Source: Methylococcaceae bacterium (GTDB taxonomy: Bacteria; Pseudomonadota; Gammaproteobacteria; Methylococcales; Methylomonadaceae). Taken from it: a stretch of 27,770 bases of DNA. The translations under genes and the position numbers were made by a program. Positions within the stretch are counted from its first letter, which is position 1; each line of letters opens with the position of its first letter. The stretch is taken from contig JAKIVF010000037.1 in assembly GCA_021647145.1 (NCBI GenBank), positions 1 through 27,770 on the forward strand, given 5' to 3'. Shown piece after piece: positions 17,142 through 24,939 of the stretch. The notes beneath the pieces were generated by a model, which saw only the letters and a list, made by a program, of their open reading frames with translations, did no database searches and had not been told where the DNA came from.

Positions 17142-17666
17142 CTAAAACTTATCCATTGTAATGGTAAAGCTTAAATTATCATCATTTAAATAAATCTCTC
17201 CATCTTGAATATGGCATTGCAACCTCATTGATCGATTAACCATAGCTTCCACTCCTTCCGCATGAAGAAGAAATACACTCAAATTATTAAATCGCTGAAG
17301 ATTTTCTTGCTGTTGTTCCCACCAAACCTTAGCTTTACGTTCATCATAAGTGTAGATAATCACTTGTTTAGCACGCCCACAGGCTTTGCGAATTCTTTTT
17401 TTATCAACTTGTCCTAATTCAATCCATAGATCAATATCATCCGTAAGTGTTTTTTGCCAGAGTTCAGGTTCTTCATCACTGCACAACCCTTTAGTAAAAT
17501 AAAGCTGTTCATTGGCATTTATCATAAAAACTATTAAACGCACCATAAAACGAAAATCTGTTTCTGAAGGGTGCTGTGCCACTATTAATTGATGGTTTTG
17601 ATAATAATGCTGATCCATATTAGCAATATTTATAGAAACTTTATTAACTGTTGAACTAATTGCCAT
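17142..17666 (-). CDS. yaeQ: YaeQ family protein
   Basis: The protein has 174 residues against 181 in E. coli YaeQ. The whole length aligns with the family pattern: HPSETDFRFMVRL, FTKGLCSDEEPELWQKTL, IDLWIELGQVDKKRIRKACGRA, KVWWEQQQENLQRFNNLSVF and the C-terminal RSMRLQCHIQDGEIYLND. The fold belongs to the PD-(D/E)XK nuclease-like group. E. coli YaeQ was once reported to suppress a hemolysin expression defect of rfaH mutants, but its biochemical activity is not established. The ATG at 17666 gives the expected N terminus. Confidence 0.92.
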   Translation of the reverse strand: MAISSTVNKVSINIANMDQHYYQNHQLIVAQHPSETDFRFMVRLIVFMINANEQLYFTKGLCSDEEPELWQKTLTDDIDLWIELGQVDKKRIRKACGRAKQVIIYTYDERKAKVWWEQQQENLQRFNNLSVFLLHAEGVEAMVNRSMRLQCHIQDGEIYLNDDNLSFTITMDKF

Positions 17667-17716
17667 AAATGAATTCTTGTTGAATTTATAGGACGCGAGG
17701 ATTTAATAATTAATAG

Positions 17717-18226
17717 TCAATAAAAGAAAAACTTTCCCAAGCCTAAGGGATAATTCTGATACATTGCTGAAATGCTTGCAGTAAGTATCGCTATTAAGAA
17801 AAAAGTAGAAATTCCCAGCAAAGTTCTAAAGAAAATTTCATTTATTGAAAGATATTTTATAAAAAAAAATGTAGAAAAAGAAATAATTGCTGCCGTGAGC
17901 CCACATAAAATAGCAAGCACTGAGGAGGCAATACCAGCGATCATTGATGAACACCAAGGACACCGATGTTTTGCAATAGGTTTATAATAATTACAGTCAG
18001 AATCAAGTCCTGACCAAGGCCAGTCACATCCACATTGAAATAAAAAACCACATAACGGTGAAATAAGAATTAATGTGGCAACCAGTGTTATCAATACCGA
18101 CCATTGCTTTTTAGTTGAAGAAAATAATTGCTTAAGTTCTGACTTAACTAATTTGATAATCATCTTTATATTCAGAGTTAGTGACCCAATCGCTCTGTTA
18201 TTAAAATAATATTTCTGGGAAACCAT
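17717..18226 (-). CDS. Cysteine-rich integral membrane protein of unknown function
   Basis: This protein of up to 169 residues has about three hydrophobic segments: roughly 43-62, 94-123 and 134-155. Between the first two lies a short loop dense in cysteines: CGCDWPW (Cys65, Cys67), Cys78, then HRCPWC (Cys89, Cys92), with Cys59 and Cys108 in or near the membrane. The CPWC motif and the GCDWPWSG loop suggest a metal-binding or redox-active periplasmic or membrane-edge patch, but I recognise no named family. The start is uncertain: ATG 18226 has no ribosome binding site. Met22 (ATG at 18163), giving 148 residues starting MIIKLVKSELKQLF, is more natural because the helix leading into the first membrane segment starts there. 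It is divergent from the protease at 18351. Confidence 0.75.
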   Translation of the reverse strand: MVSQKYYFNNRAIGSLTLNIKMIIKLVKSELKQLFSSTKKQWSVLITLVATLILISPLCGFLFQCGCDWPWSGLDSDCNYYKPIAKHRCPWCSSMIAGIASSVLAILCGLTAAIISFSTFFFIKYLSINEIFFRTLLGISTFFLIAILTASISAMYQNYPLGLGKFFFY

Positions 18227-18350
18227 TACTAACTTGAATTTGTTGGTTTCTTATATAAATATATGTGTATAGTGATAATAGCAGGTTTAATTTAAATCTT
18301 CTCCTCACAGTTGATCACACATGCAGAGTTTTTTAAATAATTAATAGAAA

Positions 18351-19115
18351 ATGATGATGAAAATAAAATTCCTACTTAGTCTTATCGCTTTATTAGTTTT
18401 CCCTAAAGTCTCTTTATCGCAAGATTTACCAGACACCATCGACCAGTTAAGGAAAAGCATCGTAGCAATTGGCACTATAAAGGGAATAAAAAGACCACAA
18501 CTAAGTTTCACCGGAACTGGGTTTGTTGTTGGAAATGGAAATCAAGTAATTACCAATTTACATGTAATACCTAAAGAGTTTGACTACACTAAGAATGAAC
18601 GTCTCACTGTTTTTACAGGAAGTGGAAATTCTGCAAAAGGAAGAGTTGCTGTAATCTTAAAGTCAGATACAGATCACGATTTAGTCTTACTGAAAATTTT
18701 AGGGGAACGCCTTCCTACTGTAAAACTGGACTTTTCAAGCAACTTAAGAGAAGGAACCGAAGTTGCTTTTACTGGATTTCCTATCGGTATGGTTCTAGGC
18801 CTATTTCCAGTTACTCACAAAGGTATAATTTCCGCAAAAACGCCCATTGTAATACCAGCCCATTCAGCAAAGCAACTCACAGCCAAAATGATCAAAAGGA
18901 TAAAAACGCCCTTTAATGTCTATCAATTAGATGCAATTGCATATCCCGGAAACAGTGGGAGTCCTGTATACAAAACAGATACAGGAATGGTCGTAGGTAT
19001 TCTTAACAGCGTGTATGTCAAAGGAACAAAAGAATCTGTCCTAACAAACCCCTCGGGTATCAGTTATGCAATACCAGCTCAATATGCTCAGGATCTGTTG
19101 AATAGTTTGCAGTAA
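18351..19115 (+). CDS. Exported trypsin-like (S1C/HtrA-type) serine protease
   Basis: The 254-residue protein has a signal peptide (KIKFLLSLIALLVFPKVSLS, cut near residue 23-24) followed by a single chymotrypsin-fold protease domain. The catalytic triad is His71 in VITNLHVI, Asp110 in DHDLVLLKI and Ser212 in PGNSGSPV. GTGFVVGNG before the His, and SGISYAIPA near the end, match HtrA-type proteases. No PDZ domain follows, so unlike DegP or DegS it is a bare protease domain, likely periplasmic. Three ATG codons in a row open the gene; I use the first. It is divergent from the cysteine-rich membrane protein, with 124 bp between them. Substrate unknown. Confidence 0.9.
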   Translation: MMMKIKFLLSLIALLVFPKVSLSQDLPDTIDQLRKSIVAIGTIKGIKRPQLSFTGTGFVVGNGNQVITNLHVIPKEFDYTKNERLTVFTGSGNSAKGRVAVILKSDTDHDLVLLKILGERLPTVKLDFSSNLREGTEVAFTGFPIGMVLGLFPVTHKGIISAKTPIVIPAHSAKQLTAKMIKRIKTPFNVYQLDAIAYPGNSGSPVYKTDTGMVVGILNSVYVKGTKESVLTNPSGISYAIPAQYAQDLLNSLQ

Positions 19116-19242
19116 CTTATTGAATTTAAATTCTGTTTCTACATAAATTTATATTGTATGTAGTACCTGACCGAAAAATCAGATGGAGGGGAAATTGACT
19201 TTTTAATGACATATTAAACGAAGTAACTGAATTTAGCTTTAC

Positions 19243-19363
19243 CAAGAGTTAAAAAACAAGCTGATTATATATTGGTCGGGACGGCGGGATTCGAACCCAC
19301 GACCCCTACACCCCCAGTATAGTGCGCTACCAAACTGCGCTACGCCCCGATTATTAACTCTTG
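19243..19363. repeat. 10-bp inverted repeat bracketing tRNA-Pro
   Basis: CAAGAGTTAA at 19243-19252 and TTAACTCTTG at 19354-19363 are perfect reverse complements on either side of the tRNA gene. One arm lies 4 bp from the tRNA 5' end and the other 20 bp from the CCA end. In the primary transcript the leader and trailer could pair and close a stem around the tRNA. Confidence 0.5.
19273..19349 (-). tRNA. tRNA-Pro, anticodon GGG
   Basis: Read on the minus strand, the 77-nt sequence folds as a full cloverleaf. The acceptor arm pairs CGGGGCG with CGTCCCG. The D arm is GCGC...GCGC. The anticodon arm is CTATA/TGTAG with loop CTGGGGG, giving anticodon GGG. The T arm is GTGGG TTCGAAT CCCGC. The CCA end is encoded. 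It would read CCC and CCU codons. A 10-bp inverted repeat flanks the gene (19243-19252 and 19354-19363). Confidence 0.97.
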
Positions 19364-19379
19364 AAGAAAATAGAAACTC

Positions 19380-19396
19380 AACTATAAGATATAGTT
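19380..19396. terminator. Small hairpin between the MerR-type gene and tRNA-Pro
   Basis: AACTATA (19380-19386) and TATAGTT (19390-19396) form a 7-bp stem with a 3-base loop. It lies about 43 bp past the merR stop on the minus strand. The AT-only stem and the lack of a good T run on the minus strand make it a weak terminator at best. Confidence 0.25.
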
Positions 19397-19438
19397 ATCT
19401 ATTTTTATTCTATTTAGAAAATATATTATTATTTGCAA

Positions 19439-19795
19439 TTAAACCTTCAACAAGTCTAATATATCTTCTAACTCACCAATCATTTGGTGAACTAATTGTT
19501 TGGATCTAGTTGAATCTTCTTTCGCATCATCACTAGCTAAGTGTACTCTTGCGCCGCCAATAGTATAGCCTTTCTCATAAAGAAGAGATCTAATTTGCCG
19601 AATCATTAAGACATCATGACGTTGATAATAACGCCTGTTACCACGTCTCTTAACTGGATTAAGATCTGTAAATTCTTGCTCCCAATAGCGTAATACGTGG
19701 GGTTTTACCCCACATAACTCACTTACCTCACCTATAGTGAAGTATCTTTTTGCCGGTATTGCAGGCAATTCATTATTATTACTCGGCTCCAGCAT
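19439..19795 (-). CDS. MerR-family transcriptional regulator downstream of ihfA
   Basis: The 118-residue protein has a MerR winged-helix domain at about residues 17-87: YFTIGEVSELCGVKPHVLRYWEQEF, then RRGNRRYYQRHDVLMIRQIRSLLYEKGYTIGGAR. A short helical C-terminal dimerisation segment follows. No metal-binding cysteines are visible beyond Cys28, which lies inside the DNA-binding helix region, so it is not a metal sensor of the classic MerR type. The gene overlaps ihfA by 17 bp, an arrangement found in many gammaproteobacteria. Its regulon is unknown. Confidence 0.9.
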   Translation of the reverse strand: MLEPSNNNELPAIPAKRYFTIGEVSELCGVKPHVLRYWEQEFTDLNPVKRRGNRRYYQRHDVLMIRQIRSLLYEKGYTIGGARVHLASDDAKEDSTRSKQLVHQMIGELEDILDLLKV

Positions 19796-20075
19796 ATTGT
19801 TCTACTCTAGCTTTAAGTTTTTGACCAGATCTGAATGTTACCACACGGCGAGCAGAAATAGGTATTTCTTCACCAGTTTTGGGGTTTCGTCCAGGGCGAC
19901 TTTTTTTATCTCTTAACTCGAATTTTCCAAATCCAGAAATTTTAACTTGTTCACCTTTATCTAAAGCACCTTTAATTTCTTCAAAAAAAAGCTCAATCAT
20001 TTCTTTTGCTTCGCGTTTATTTAACCCAAGTTCATCAAATAATCTTTCAGCGAAGTCTGCTTTTGTTAATGCCAT
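19779..20075 (-). CDS. ihfA: Integration host factor alpha subunit IhfA
   Basis: This DNA-bending protein pairs with IhfB and shapes promoters, recombination sites and origins. At 98 residues it matches IhfA, starting MALTKADFAERLFDELGLNKREAKEMIE. The arm carries SRPGRNPKTGEEIPISARRVVTF, including the RNPKTGE segment with the intercalating proline. It follows pheT by 4 bp, as in E. coli, where the pheST-ihfA transcript is autoregulated by IHF. The overlap with the MerR-type gene suggests that gene is translated from the same message. Confidence 0.97.
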   Translation of the reverse strand: MALTKADFAERLFDELGLNKREAKEMIELFFEEIKGALDKGEQVKISGFGKFELRDKKSRPGRNPKTGEEIPISARRVVTFRSGQKLKARVEQYAGAE

Positions 20076-20079
20076 TTTC

Positions 20080-22455
20080 TCACTCTCTCAATTTTGCTTT
20101 GATATTAATATTTAACCTTTCTAACACACTGGTAAATATAGCATCAATTTCAGTTTCCGTTAATGTCTGCTCCATATCTTGCAGGGTCAATCCCAATCCA
20201 ACACTTTTATAGCCTTTTTCAACGCCTTCTCCTCGATATATATCAAAAACAAGAACATTCTTTATTTTATCTTCTTTACAAAAGTGTATACATTTTATTA
20301 TATCATCTATTGAAATTTTTTCCTTAACTATCAGAGCCATATCTCTCCGAACAGAAGGAAATTTTGACAGCACTTTAAATTTAGGAATGTTCCTTTTACA
20401 AAGCAAATCTTGGTCTAATTCAAAAAGATAGACTTGAGTCTCAAATCCTAACTTTTTTTCCAACGTCGGGTGTAGCATCCCTAAAATTCCAATTTTTTCT
20501 CCTTCTTCGGTAAATATTTCTGCGCTTTGTCCTGGGTGCAAAGCAGAATGATTTCCAGCAGTAAACTGAACATTACAATTTACCAAATGAAATAAGGCTT
20601 CTAAATCTCCTTTCAGGTCAAAAAAATCAACTTTATTAGTACTTTCAGACCATTTTTCAGAATATCTATTTCCTAAGACCAAACCTGAAATCATTTTTTG
20701 TTGAATCATTCCATTGTTTGTATTTAAAAAACGTAGCCCCGTTTCAAATAACCGCACTCTAGTCTGCTGACGTTTTGTATTATATAGTGCTGCATTCAAC
20801 AGCCCACACCATAAAGTAGTACGCATCACTGATAATTCAGAAGAAATTGGGTTTTTAAGACGAATAAACTCATCATCTGGAACTATTGCTTGCTCTATGC
20901 TTTCATCAACAAAACTATAAGTAATTACTTCTTGATAGCCTCTATCAACCAACATATCTTCAATTCTTTCTAACGGAAGTAAAGCTTCTTCAGCTTTGCC
21001 CAGTTCAGAACGCATAAGTAAACTACTATTAGGCAAATTATTATAACCATAGATACGACCAATTTCTTCCAATAAATCAGCTTCTATAGCAATATCAAAC
21101 CTATATCCTGGCGGAGTAATACGCCAACCATTTGATACTGTCTCTACCTGCATTCCTAGGCCTTCAAAAATTCTGATAACTTCCTCATTAGCCATGCTAA
21201 TACCCAAAACTTTTTCTATTCGTTTCAGCCTCAAATCGACAGGTTGTATTTGAGGTAAAGTCTCTTCAGTTAAATCTTTAGAAATTGGGCCTGCACTACC
21301 ACCAGAAATATCTATAATCAGCTGAGTTGCTCTCTCAATCGCTCGTTCTTGCAAAGTAAAATCAACCCCTCGCTCAAAACGATGTGAAGAATCAGTATGC
21401 AACCCAAATTGACGAGCTTTACCTGCAATCTTTATCGGTGTAAAAAAAGCACATTCCAAAAAAATGTCCTTTGTTTCGCCAGTAACTGAGGATGGTTTCC
21501 CACCCATAACTCCCGCTAAAGCTAAAGGCTGTTTATCATCAGCTATAACCAAGGCAACACCATCTAACTTAACTGTTTGATCATTTAATAAAGCTAGCTC
21601 TTCATTTTTATCACTAACTCGTACAGTAATAGATCCAGTTAATTTTTCTGCATCAAATGCATGCAGAGGTTGTCCCAACTCTAACAATACATAATTTGTA
21701 ACATCAACGATAGGACCTAAACTTCTTAAACCAGAACGCCGCAGTCGTTCTTGCATCCATAGAGGTGTTTCAGCAGTAGAATTAACATTTTTAATTAATC
21801 GTCCTAAATATCGCGGACATTCTTCTTTAGCTTCTACAGTTACATTAACAACAGAGTCATTACAAACTTCAACTGGAATGAACTCGACAAAAGCCCAATT
21901 CATTTTATTCAAAACGGCAACTTCTCTTGCAATACCTTCAAGACTTAAACAATCCGCTCGATTAGGCGTCAAATCTAATTCAATAATTGAATCATTAAGT
22001 GATAAATATTCACGAATATCTGTACCAACAGGCGCTTCAGCAGATAACTCCATTAAACCATCTGCATCTGGTGCTAGACCTAATTCTTTTTCAGAACATA
22101 ACATTCCAAGTGAAAGTTCACCGCGTAATTTTGATTTCTTAATTTTAAAATCACCAGGAAGTACTGCACCAATAAGTGCAGCAGGGATTTTTAGCCCGAC
22201 TCTAACATTATTTGCACCACAAACGATTTGTAATGGTTCTGTTTCTCCAACGGCTACCTGGCAAACTTTTAACTTATCTGCATTAGAATGTTGCTCTATC
22301 GAAATAACTTCAGCGACGACTACCCCACTAAATTCAGCAGCGGCAGGTTCTATCGAATCCACTTCTAAACCAGCCATTGTAAGCTGCTCTACAAGTTCTT
22401 CTGTTGAAACGGGTGGATTGACTAGCTCTCTTAACCAAGCTTCACTAATTTGCAT
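20080..22455 (-). CDS. pheT: Phenylalanyl-tRNA synthetase beta subunit PheT
   Basis: PheT is the larger subunit of the (alpha-beta)2 enzyme that charges tRNA-Phe. Its 791 residues hold, in order, a tRNA-binding OB domain (about 40-150, with EHQNADKLKV-like EVISIEQHSNADKLKVCQV), the B3/B4 editing domain (GRLIKNVNSTAETPLWMQERL and VDVTNYVLLELGQPLHAFD), the B5 domain (about 400-475), the catalytic-like core and the C-terminal FDX-ACB anticodon domain (LSKFPSVRRDMALIV). It is separated from pheS by 15 bp and translated from the same message. Confidence 0.97.
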   Translation of the reverse strand: MQISEAWLRELVNPPVSTEELVEQLTMAGLEVDSIEPAAAEFSGVVVAEVISIEQHSNADKLKVCQVAVGETEPLQIVCGANNVRVGLKIPAALIGAVLPGDFKIKKSKLRGELSLGMLCSEKELGLAPDADGLMELSAEAPVGTDIREYLSLNDSIIELDLTPNRADCLSLEGIAREVAVLNKMNWAFVEFIPVEVCNDSVVNVTVEAKEECPRYLGRLIKNVNSTAETPLWMQERLRRSGLRSLGPIVDVTNYVLLELGQPLHAFDAEKLTGSITVRVSDKNEELALLNDQTVKLDGVALVIADDKQPLALAGVMGGKPSSVTGETKDIFLECAFFTPIKIAGKARQFGLHTDSSHRFERGVDFTLQERAIERATQLIIDISGGSAGPISKDLTEETLPQIQPVDLRLKRIEKVLGISMANEEVIRIFEGLGMQVETVSNGWRITPPGYRFDIAIEADLLEEIGRIYGYNNLPNSSLLMRSELGKAEEALLPLERIEDMLVDRGYQEVITYSFVDESIEQAIVPDDEFIRLKNPISSELSVMRTTLWCGLLNAALYNTKRQQTRVRLFETGLRFLNTNNGMIQQKMISGLVLGNRYSEKWSESTNKVDFFDLKGDLEALFHLVNCNVQFTAGNHSALHPGQSAEIFTEEGEKIGILGMLHPTLEKKLGFETQVYLFELDQDLLCKRNIPKFKVLSKFPSVRRDMALIVKEKISIDDIIKCIHFCKEDKIKNVLVFDIYRGEGVEKGYKSVGLGLTLQDMEQTLTETEIDAIFTSVLERLNINIKAKLRE

Positions 22456-22470
22456 AACTCCAATCTCACC

Positions 22471-23490
22471 TTAATTAAATTGTTCTAAAAACTTAAGATC
22501 GTTATCAAAAAACATTCTTAAATCATTAATTCCATAACGTAGCATTGCTAATCGTTCTACTCCCATTCCAAATGCAAAACCAGTATATTTATCACTATTT
22601 ATTTCTACTGATTTAAACACCTCCGGATGGATCATTCCACAACCCATAACTTCTAACCATCCTGTATGCCCACATACTCGACAGCCTTTTCCTTCACACA
22701 TAACACATTCAATATCAACTTCTGCTGAGGGTTCTGTAAAAGGAAAATAAGAAGGTCTAAAACGAACAGGAATGTCTTTTTCAAAAAATGCGCGTAGAAA
22801 TTCAAATACCACACCTTTTAAATCAGCAAAACTAACATCAGTATCAACCAAAAAGCCTTCTACTTGATGAAACATTGGGGTATGGGTTACATCAGAATCA
22901 CATCTATATACACGTCCTGGAGCTATCACTCTTAAAGGTGGCTCCTGAGCCTCCATCGCTCTAATTTGAACAGGGGATGTATGCGTTCTTAAAACGGTAT
23001 GAGCATCAAAATAAAAAGTATCATGCATCGCTCTTGCTGGGTGGTGTGCAGGTATATTTAATGCCTCAAAATTGTGATAGTCATCTTCAATTTCAGGCCC
23101 TTCAACTACTTTAAATCCAACATTAGCGAATATCTTTGATATTCTTCTCAACGTAATTGTAACTGGGTGTAGCCCTGCAACGGACTGCCCTCTTCCAGGC
23201 AAAGTCACATCAATCGATTCACTAGCTAGTCTCGCTTCAAGTAATACTTGTTGCATAGTAGCCCGAGTTTCTTCCAGCTTTAGCTGAAATTTCCCCTTGG
23301 CTTCATTGATGACTTGTCCAACAGAACGTCGTTGATCAGGATCTAGCTTACCTAGCTCCTTCATTTGTAGTGTAAAAGCACCTTTTTTTCCTAGATAAGT
23401 GACTCTTACTTGATCTAGTTGATTTAGGTCTTTTGTTTCTGCAAGTGCTTGCATGCCTTGCTTGAGAATTTTTTCGAGGTTAGCCGACAC
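22471..23490 (-). CDS. pheS: Phenylalanyl-tRNA synthetase alpha subunit PheS
   Basis: PheS is the catalytic class II subunit for tRNA-Phe. The 339 residues include the N-terminal coiled-coil (about 1-90) and motif 1 around LHPVTITLRRISKIFANVGF. Motif 2 is RVIAPGRVYRCDSDVTHTPMFHQVEG, and GFAFGMGVERLAMLRYGINDLR forms motif 3. Four cysteines (CVMCEGKGCRVCG) form a zinc-knuckle-like insert near residue 270, common in bacterial PheS. The start is GTG at 23490, with only a weak purine stretch upstream. The 193-bp leader from rplT contains a long hairpin but no recognisable PheM-type leader peptide with a standard start codon. Confidence 0.96.
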   Translation of the reverse strand: MSANLEKILKQGMQALAETKDLNQLDQVRVTYLGKKGAFTLQMKELGKLDPDQRRSVGQVINEAKGKFQLKLEETRATMQQVLLEARLASESIDVTLPGRGQSVAGLHPVTITLRRISKIFANVGFKVVEGPEIEDDYHNFEALNIPAHHPARAMHDTFYFDAHTVLRTHTSPVQIRAMEAQEPPLRVIAPGRVYRCDSDVTHTPMFHQVEGFLVDTDVSFADLKGVVFEFLRAFFEKDIPVRFRPSYFPFTEPSAEVDIECVMCEGKGCRVCGHTGWLEVMGCGMIHPEVFKSVEINSDKYTGFAFGMGVERLAMLRYGINDLRMFFDNDLKFLEQFN

Positions 23491-23599
23491 AGCTCAGCTC
23501 ACTATTGTAGAATTAATCGGGACAGAAGATTCGAAAAAGCGGGATTATTGAGTTAAACTTAAATCAACTAATAACTTATTCTTATCTAAATAGAAGAAT

Positions 23600-23633
23600 A
23601 TTTACTCTCTCTAAAAAAACAGAGAGAGTAAAT
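23600..23633. terminator. Long perfect hairpin between rplT and pheS
   Basis: ATTTACTCTCTCT (23600-23612) pairs perfectly with AGAGAGAGTAAAT (23621-23633), giving 13 bp around an 8-base A/T-rich loop. It lies about 50 bp past the rplT stop on the minus strand. The stem is strong enough to halt or pause polymerase. The bases after it on the minus strand are only moderately T-rich, so a partial terminator, RNase site or pheST attenuator element are all open. Confidence 0.5.
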
Positions 23634-23683
23634 TTAAAAGCGTCTCTATGATGTCAATTAAATAAGACACTCTTTAACTTTAG

Positions 23684-24046
23684 CTATGGTTGACTTTGAT
23701 TAGCCTTAGCTATTTTAGCTATTTCAGCAAAAGCATCCATATCACGCACGGCAATATCAGCCAATACTTTACGATCAATAGCTACATTGGCTTTAGTTAA
23801 ACCATTAATAAAGCGACTATATGACATTCCACATAAACGTGCAGCAGCATTGATACGCACAATCCATAACGCGCGAAATTGACGTTTTCTTTGTTTACGA
23901 TCGCGGTATGCATATTGACCTGCTTTAATAACCGCTTGCTTAGCAACACGATAGACTCTACTACGTGCGCCATAATAGCCTTTAGCTTGCTTTAATATTT
24001 TTTTATGTCTTGCTCTGGCAGTTACGCCACGTTTTACTCTAGCCAT
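23684..24046 (-). CDS. rplT: 50S ribosomal protein L20
   Basis: L20 binds 23S rRNA early in 50S assembly and, in E. coli, represses rpmI-rplT translation. The 120-residue product is basic and full length: MARVKRGVTARARHKKILKQ, GYYGARSRVYRVAKQAV and FRALWIVRINAAAR, ending in the DIAVRDMDAF segment. It lies 16 bp after rpmI in the standard thrS-infC-rpmI-rplT order. Confidence 0.98.
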   Translation of the reverse strand: MARVKRGVTARARHKKILKQAKGYYGARSRVYRVAKQAVIKAGQYAYRDRKQRKRQFRALWIVRINAAARLCGMSYSRFINGLTKANVAIDRKVLADIAVRDMDAFAEIAKIAKANQSQP

Positions 24047-24062
24047 GATTATTTCCTTTTAA

Positions 24063-24257
24063 TTAACTGTAGGGTAATAAACGTGCAACCATTGGCACAT
24101 CTGAGGGATGAATACTGGCTGCTTTACGCAACTGTCTTTTTCTTTTTGTGGTTTTTTTTGTCAATATATGACGTCTATGTGCCTGAGCACATTTAAAACC
24201 ATTTTTAGTTTTTTTAAACCGCTTAGCAGTACCACTATGGGTTTTCATTTTTGGCAT
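24063..24257 (-). CDS. rpmI: 50S ribosomal protein L35
   Basis: This 64-residue basic protein is recognised by MPKMKTHSGTAKRFKKT at the N terminus and ARLLPY near the C terminus. GCGGAGAAAACAA precedes the ATG, so the GGAG site is well placed. In E. coli, L20 binds a structure upstream of rpmI. The 157-bp leader here (24258-24414) has two inverted repeats that could play that part. Confidence 0.98.
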   Translation of the reverse strand: MPKMKTHSGTAKRFKKTKNGFKCAQAHRRHILTKKTTKRKRQLRKAASIHPSDVPMVARLLPYS

Positions 24258-24353
24258 TTGTTTTCTCCGCTTTAATTTAATTGAACATAAACTTCCATGA
24301 AATACAAACTCGGCAAGGCAAAATGCATGGCCCTACTGAATTTTTACATCTAA

Positions 24354-24404
24354 AACGATTCATTCCTAAATCGTTAGAATAAAATGGGTTAAATTAATTT
24401 AACC
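24354..24404 (-). promoter_or_regulatory. infC-rpmI intergenic inverted repeats, candidate L20 autoregulatory leader
   Basis: The 157-bp space between infC and rpmI holds GGTTAAATTAATTTAACC, an 18-bp perfect palindrome (24387-24404). It also holds AACGATT (24354-24360) pairing with AATCGTT (24369-24375). In E. coli the region before rpmI folds into the structure L20 binds to repress its own operon, so this is the expected place for such an element. I could not match the known L20-binding fold in detail. Confidence 0.35.
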
Positions 24405-24414
24405 AGTTAAACCT

Positions 24415-24939
24415 TTATTTCTTCTTTTTTGGCGCCATAACCATAACCATCTGGCGTCCCTCAACTTTCGGAAATTGTTCTACATTTGCAAGCTCTTCCA
24501 AATCCTTTTCTACTCGCTTAAGTAACTCCAACCCAATTTCTCTATGAGCCATTTCTCGCCCACGAAAACGTACGGTAATTTTAGTTTTATTTCCTTCTTC
24601 CAAAAACTTATTTAGGTTTTTCAGCTTAACCTTATAATCACCTTCTTCAGTCCCAGGTCTAAACTTAATTTCTTTTATTTGAACCTGTTTTTGTTTCTTT
24701 TTTGAAGCTTGTAATTTTTTATTCTGTTCAAACTGATATTTACCATAATCCATTACTTTACAAACCGGAGGATCTGCATTCGGTGATATTTCTACTAAAT
24801 CCATGTTTGCATCATATGCAAGTTGTTTAGCTTCAGCTAATGTTACAACACCAAGCTTATCTCCATTTGCACCAACAACACGTACTCGTCTAGCAGTAAT
24901 ATCATTGTTTAGGCGCGTATTATCTTTTTTAGAAGCGAT
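24415..24939 (-). CDS. infC: Translation initiation factor IF-3, with an AUC start codon
   Basis: IF3 proofreads start codon choice on the 30S subunit. The C-terminal and linker regions are clear: DLVEISPNADPPVCKVMDYGKYQFE, IKEIKFRPGTEEGDYKVKL, VRFRGREMAHREIG and a final VMAPKKKK. The first ATG in frame (24804) would remove the N-terminal domain. The frame continues upstream with NNDITARRVRVV and LGVVTLAEAKQLAYDANMDLV, matching IF3 N-domains. It reaches an ATC at 24939, placed 7 bases after a perfect GGAGG (24947-24951) and just 21 bp past the thrS stop. That start gives 174 residues, normal for IF3. E. coli infC uses AUU and is autoregulated through IF3 discrimination against it, so AUC here is consistent with the same logic. 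Confidence 0.94.
   Translation of the reverse strand: MASKKDNTRLNNDITARRVRVVGANGDKLGVVTLAEAKQLAYDANMDLVEISPNADPPVCKVMDYGKYQFEQNKKLQASKKKQKQVQIKEIKFRPGTEEGDYKVKLKNLNKFLEEGNKTKITVRFRGREMAHREIGLELLKRVEKDLEELANVEQFPKVEGRQMVMVMAPKKKK

Noticed and set aside
21878..22474. 198-codon plus-strand frame opposite the pheT N terminus
   Set aside because: It lies antisense to a well-conserved pheT domain, and its Ser/Thr/Ala-rich composition is what the complement of pheT codons gives.
23634..23683. PheM-like leader peptide before pheS
   Set aside because: A frame with several Phe codons runs through the hairpin but has no ATG, GTG or TTG before it after the preceding stop.
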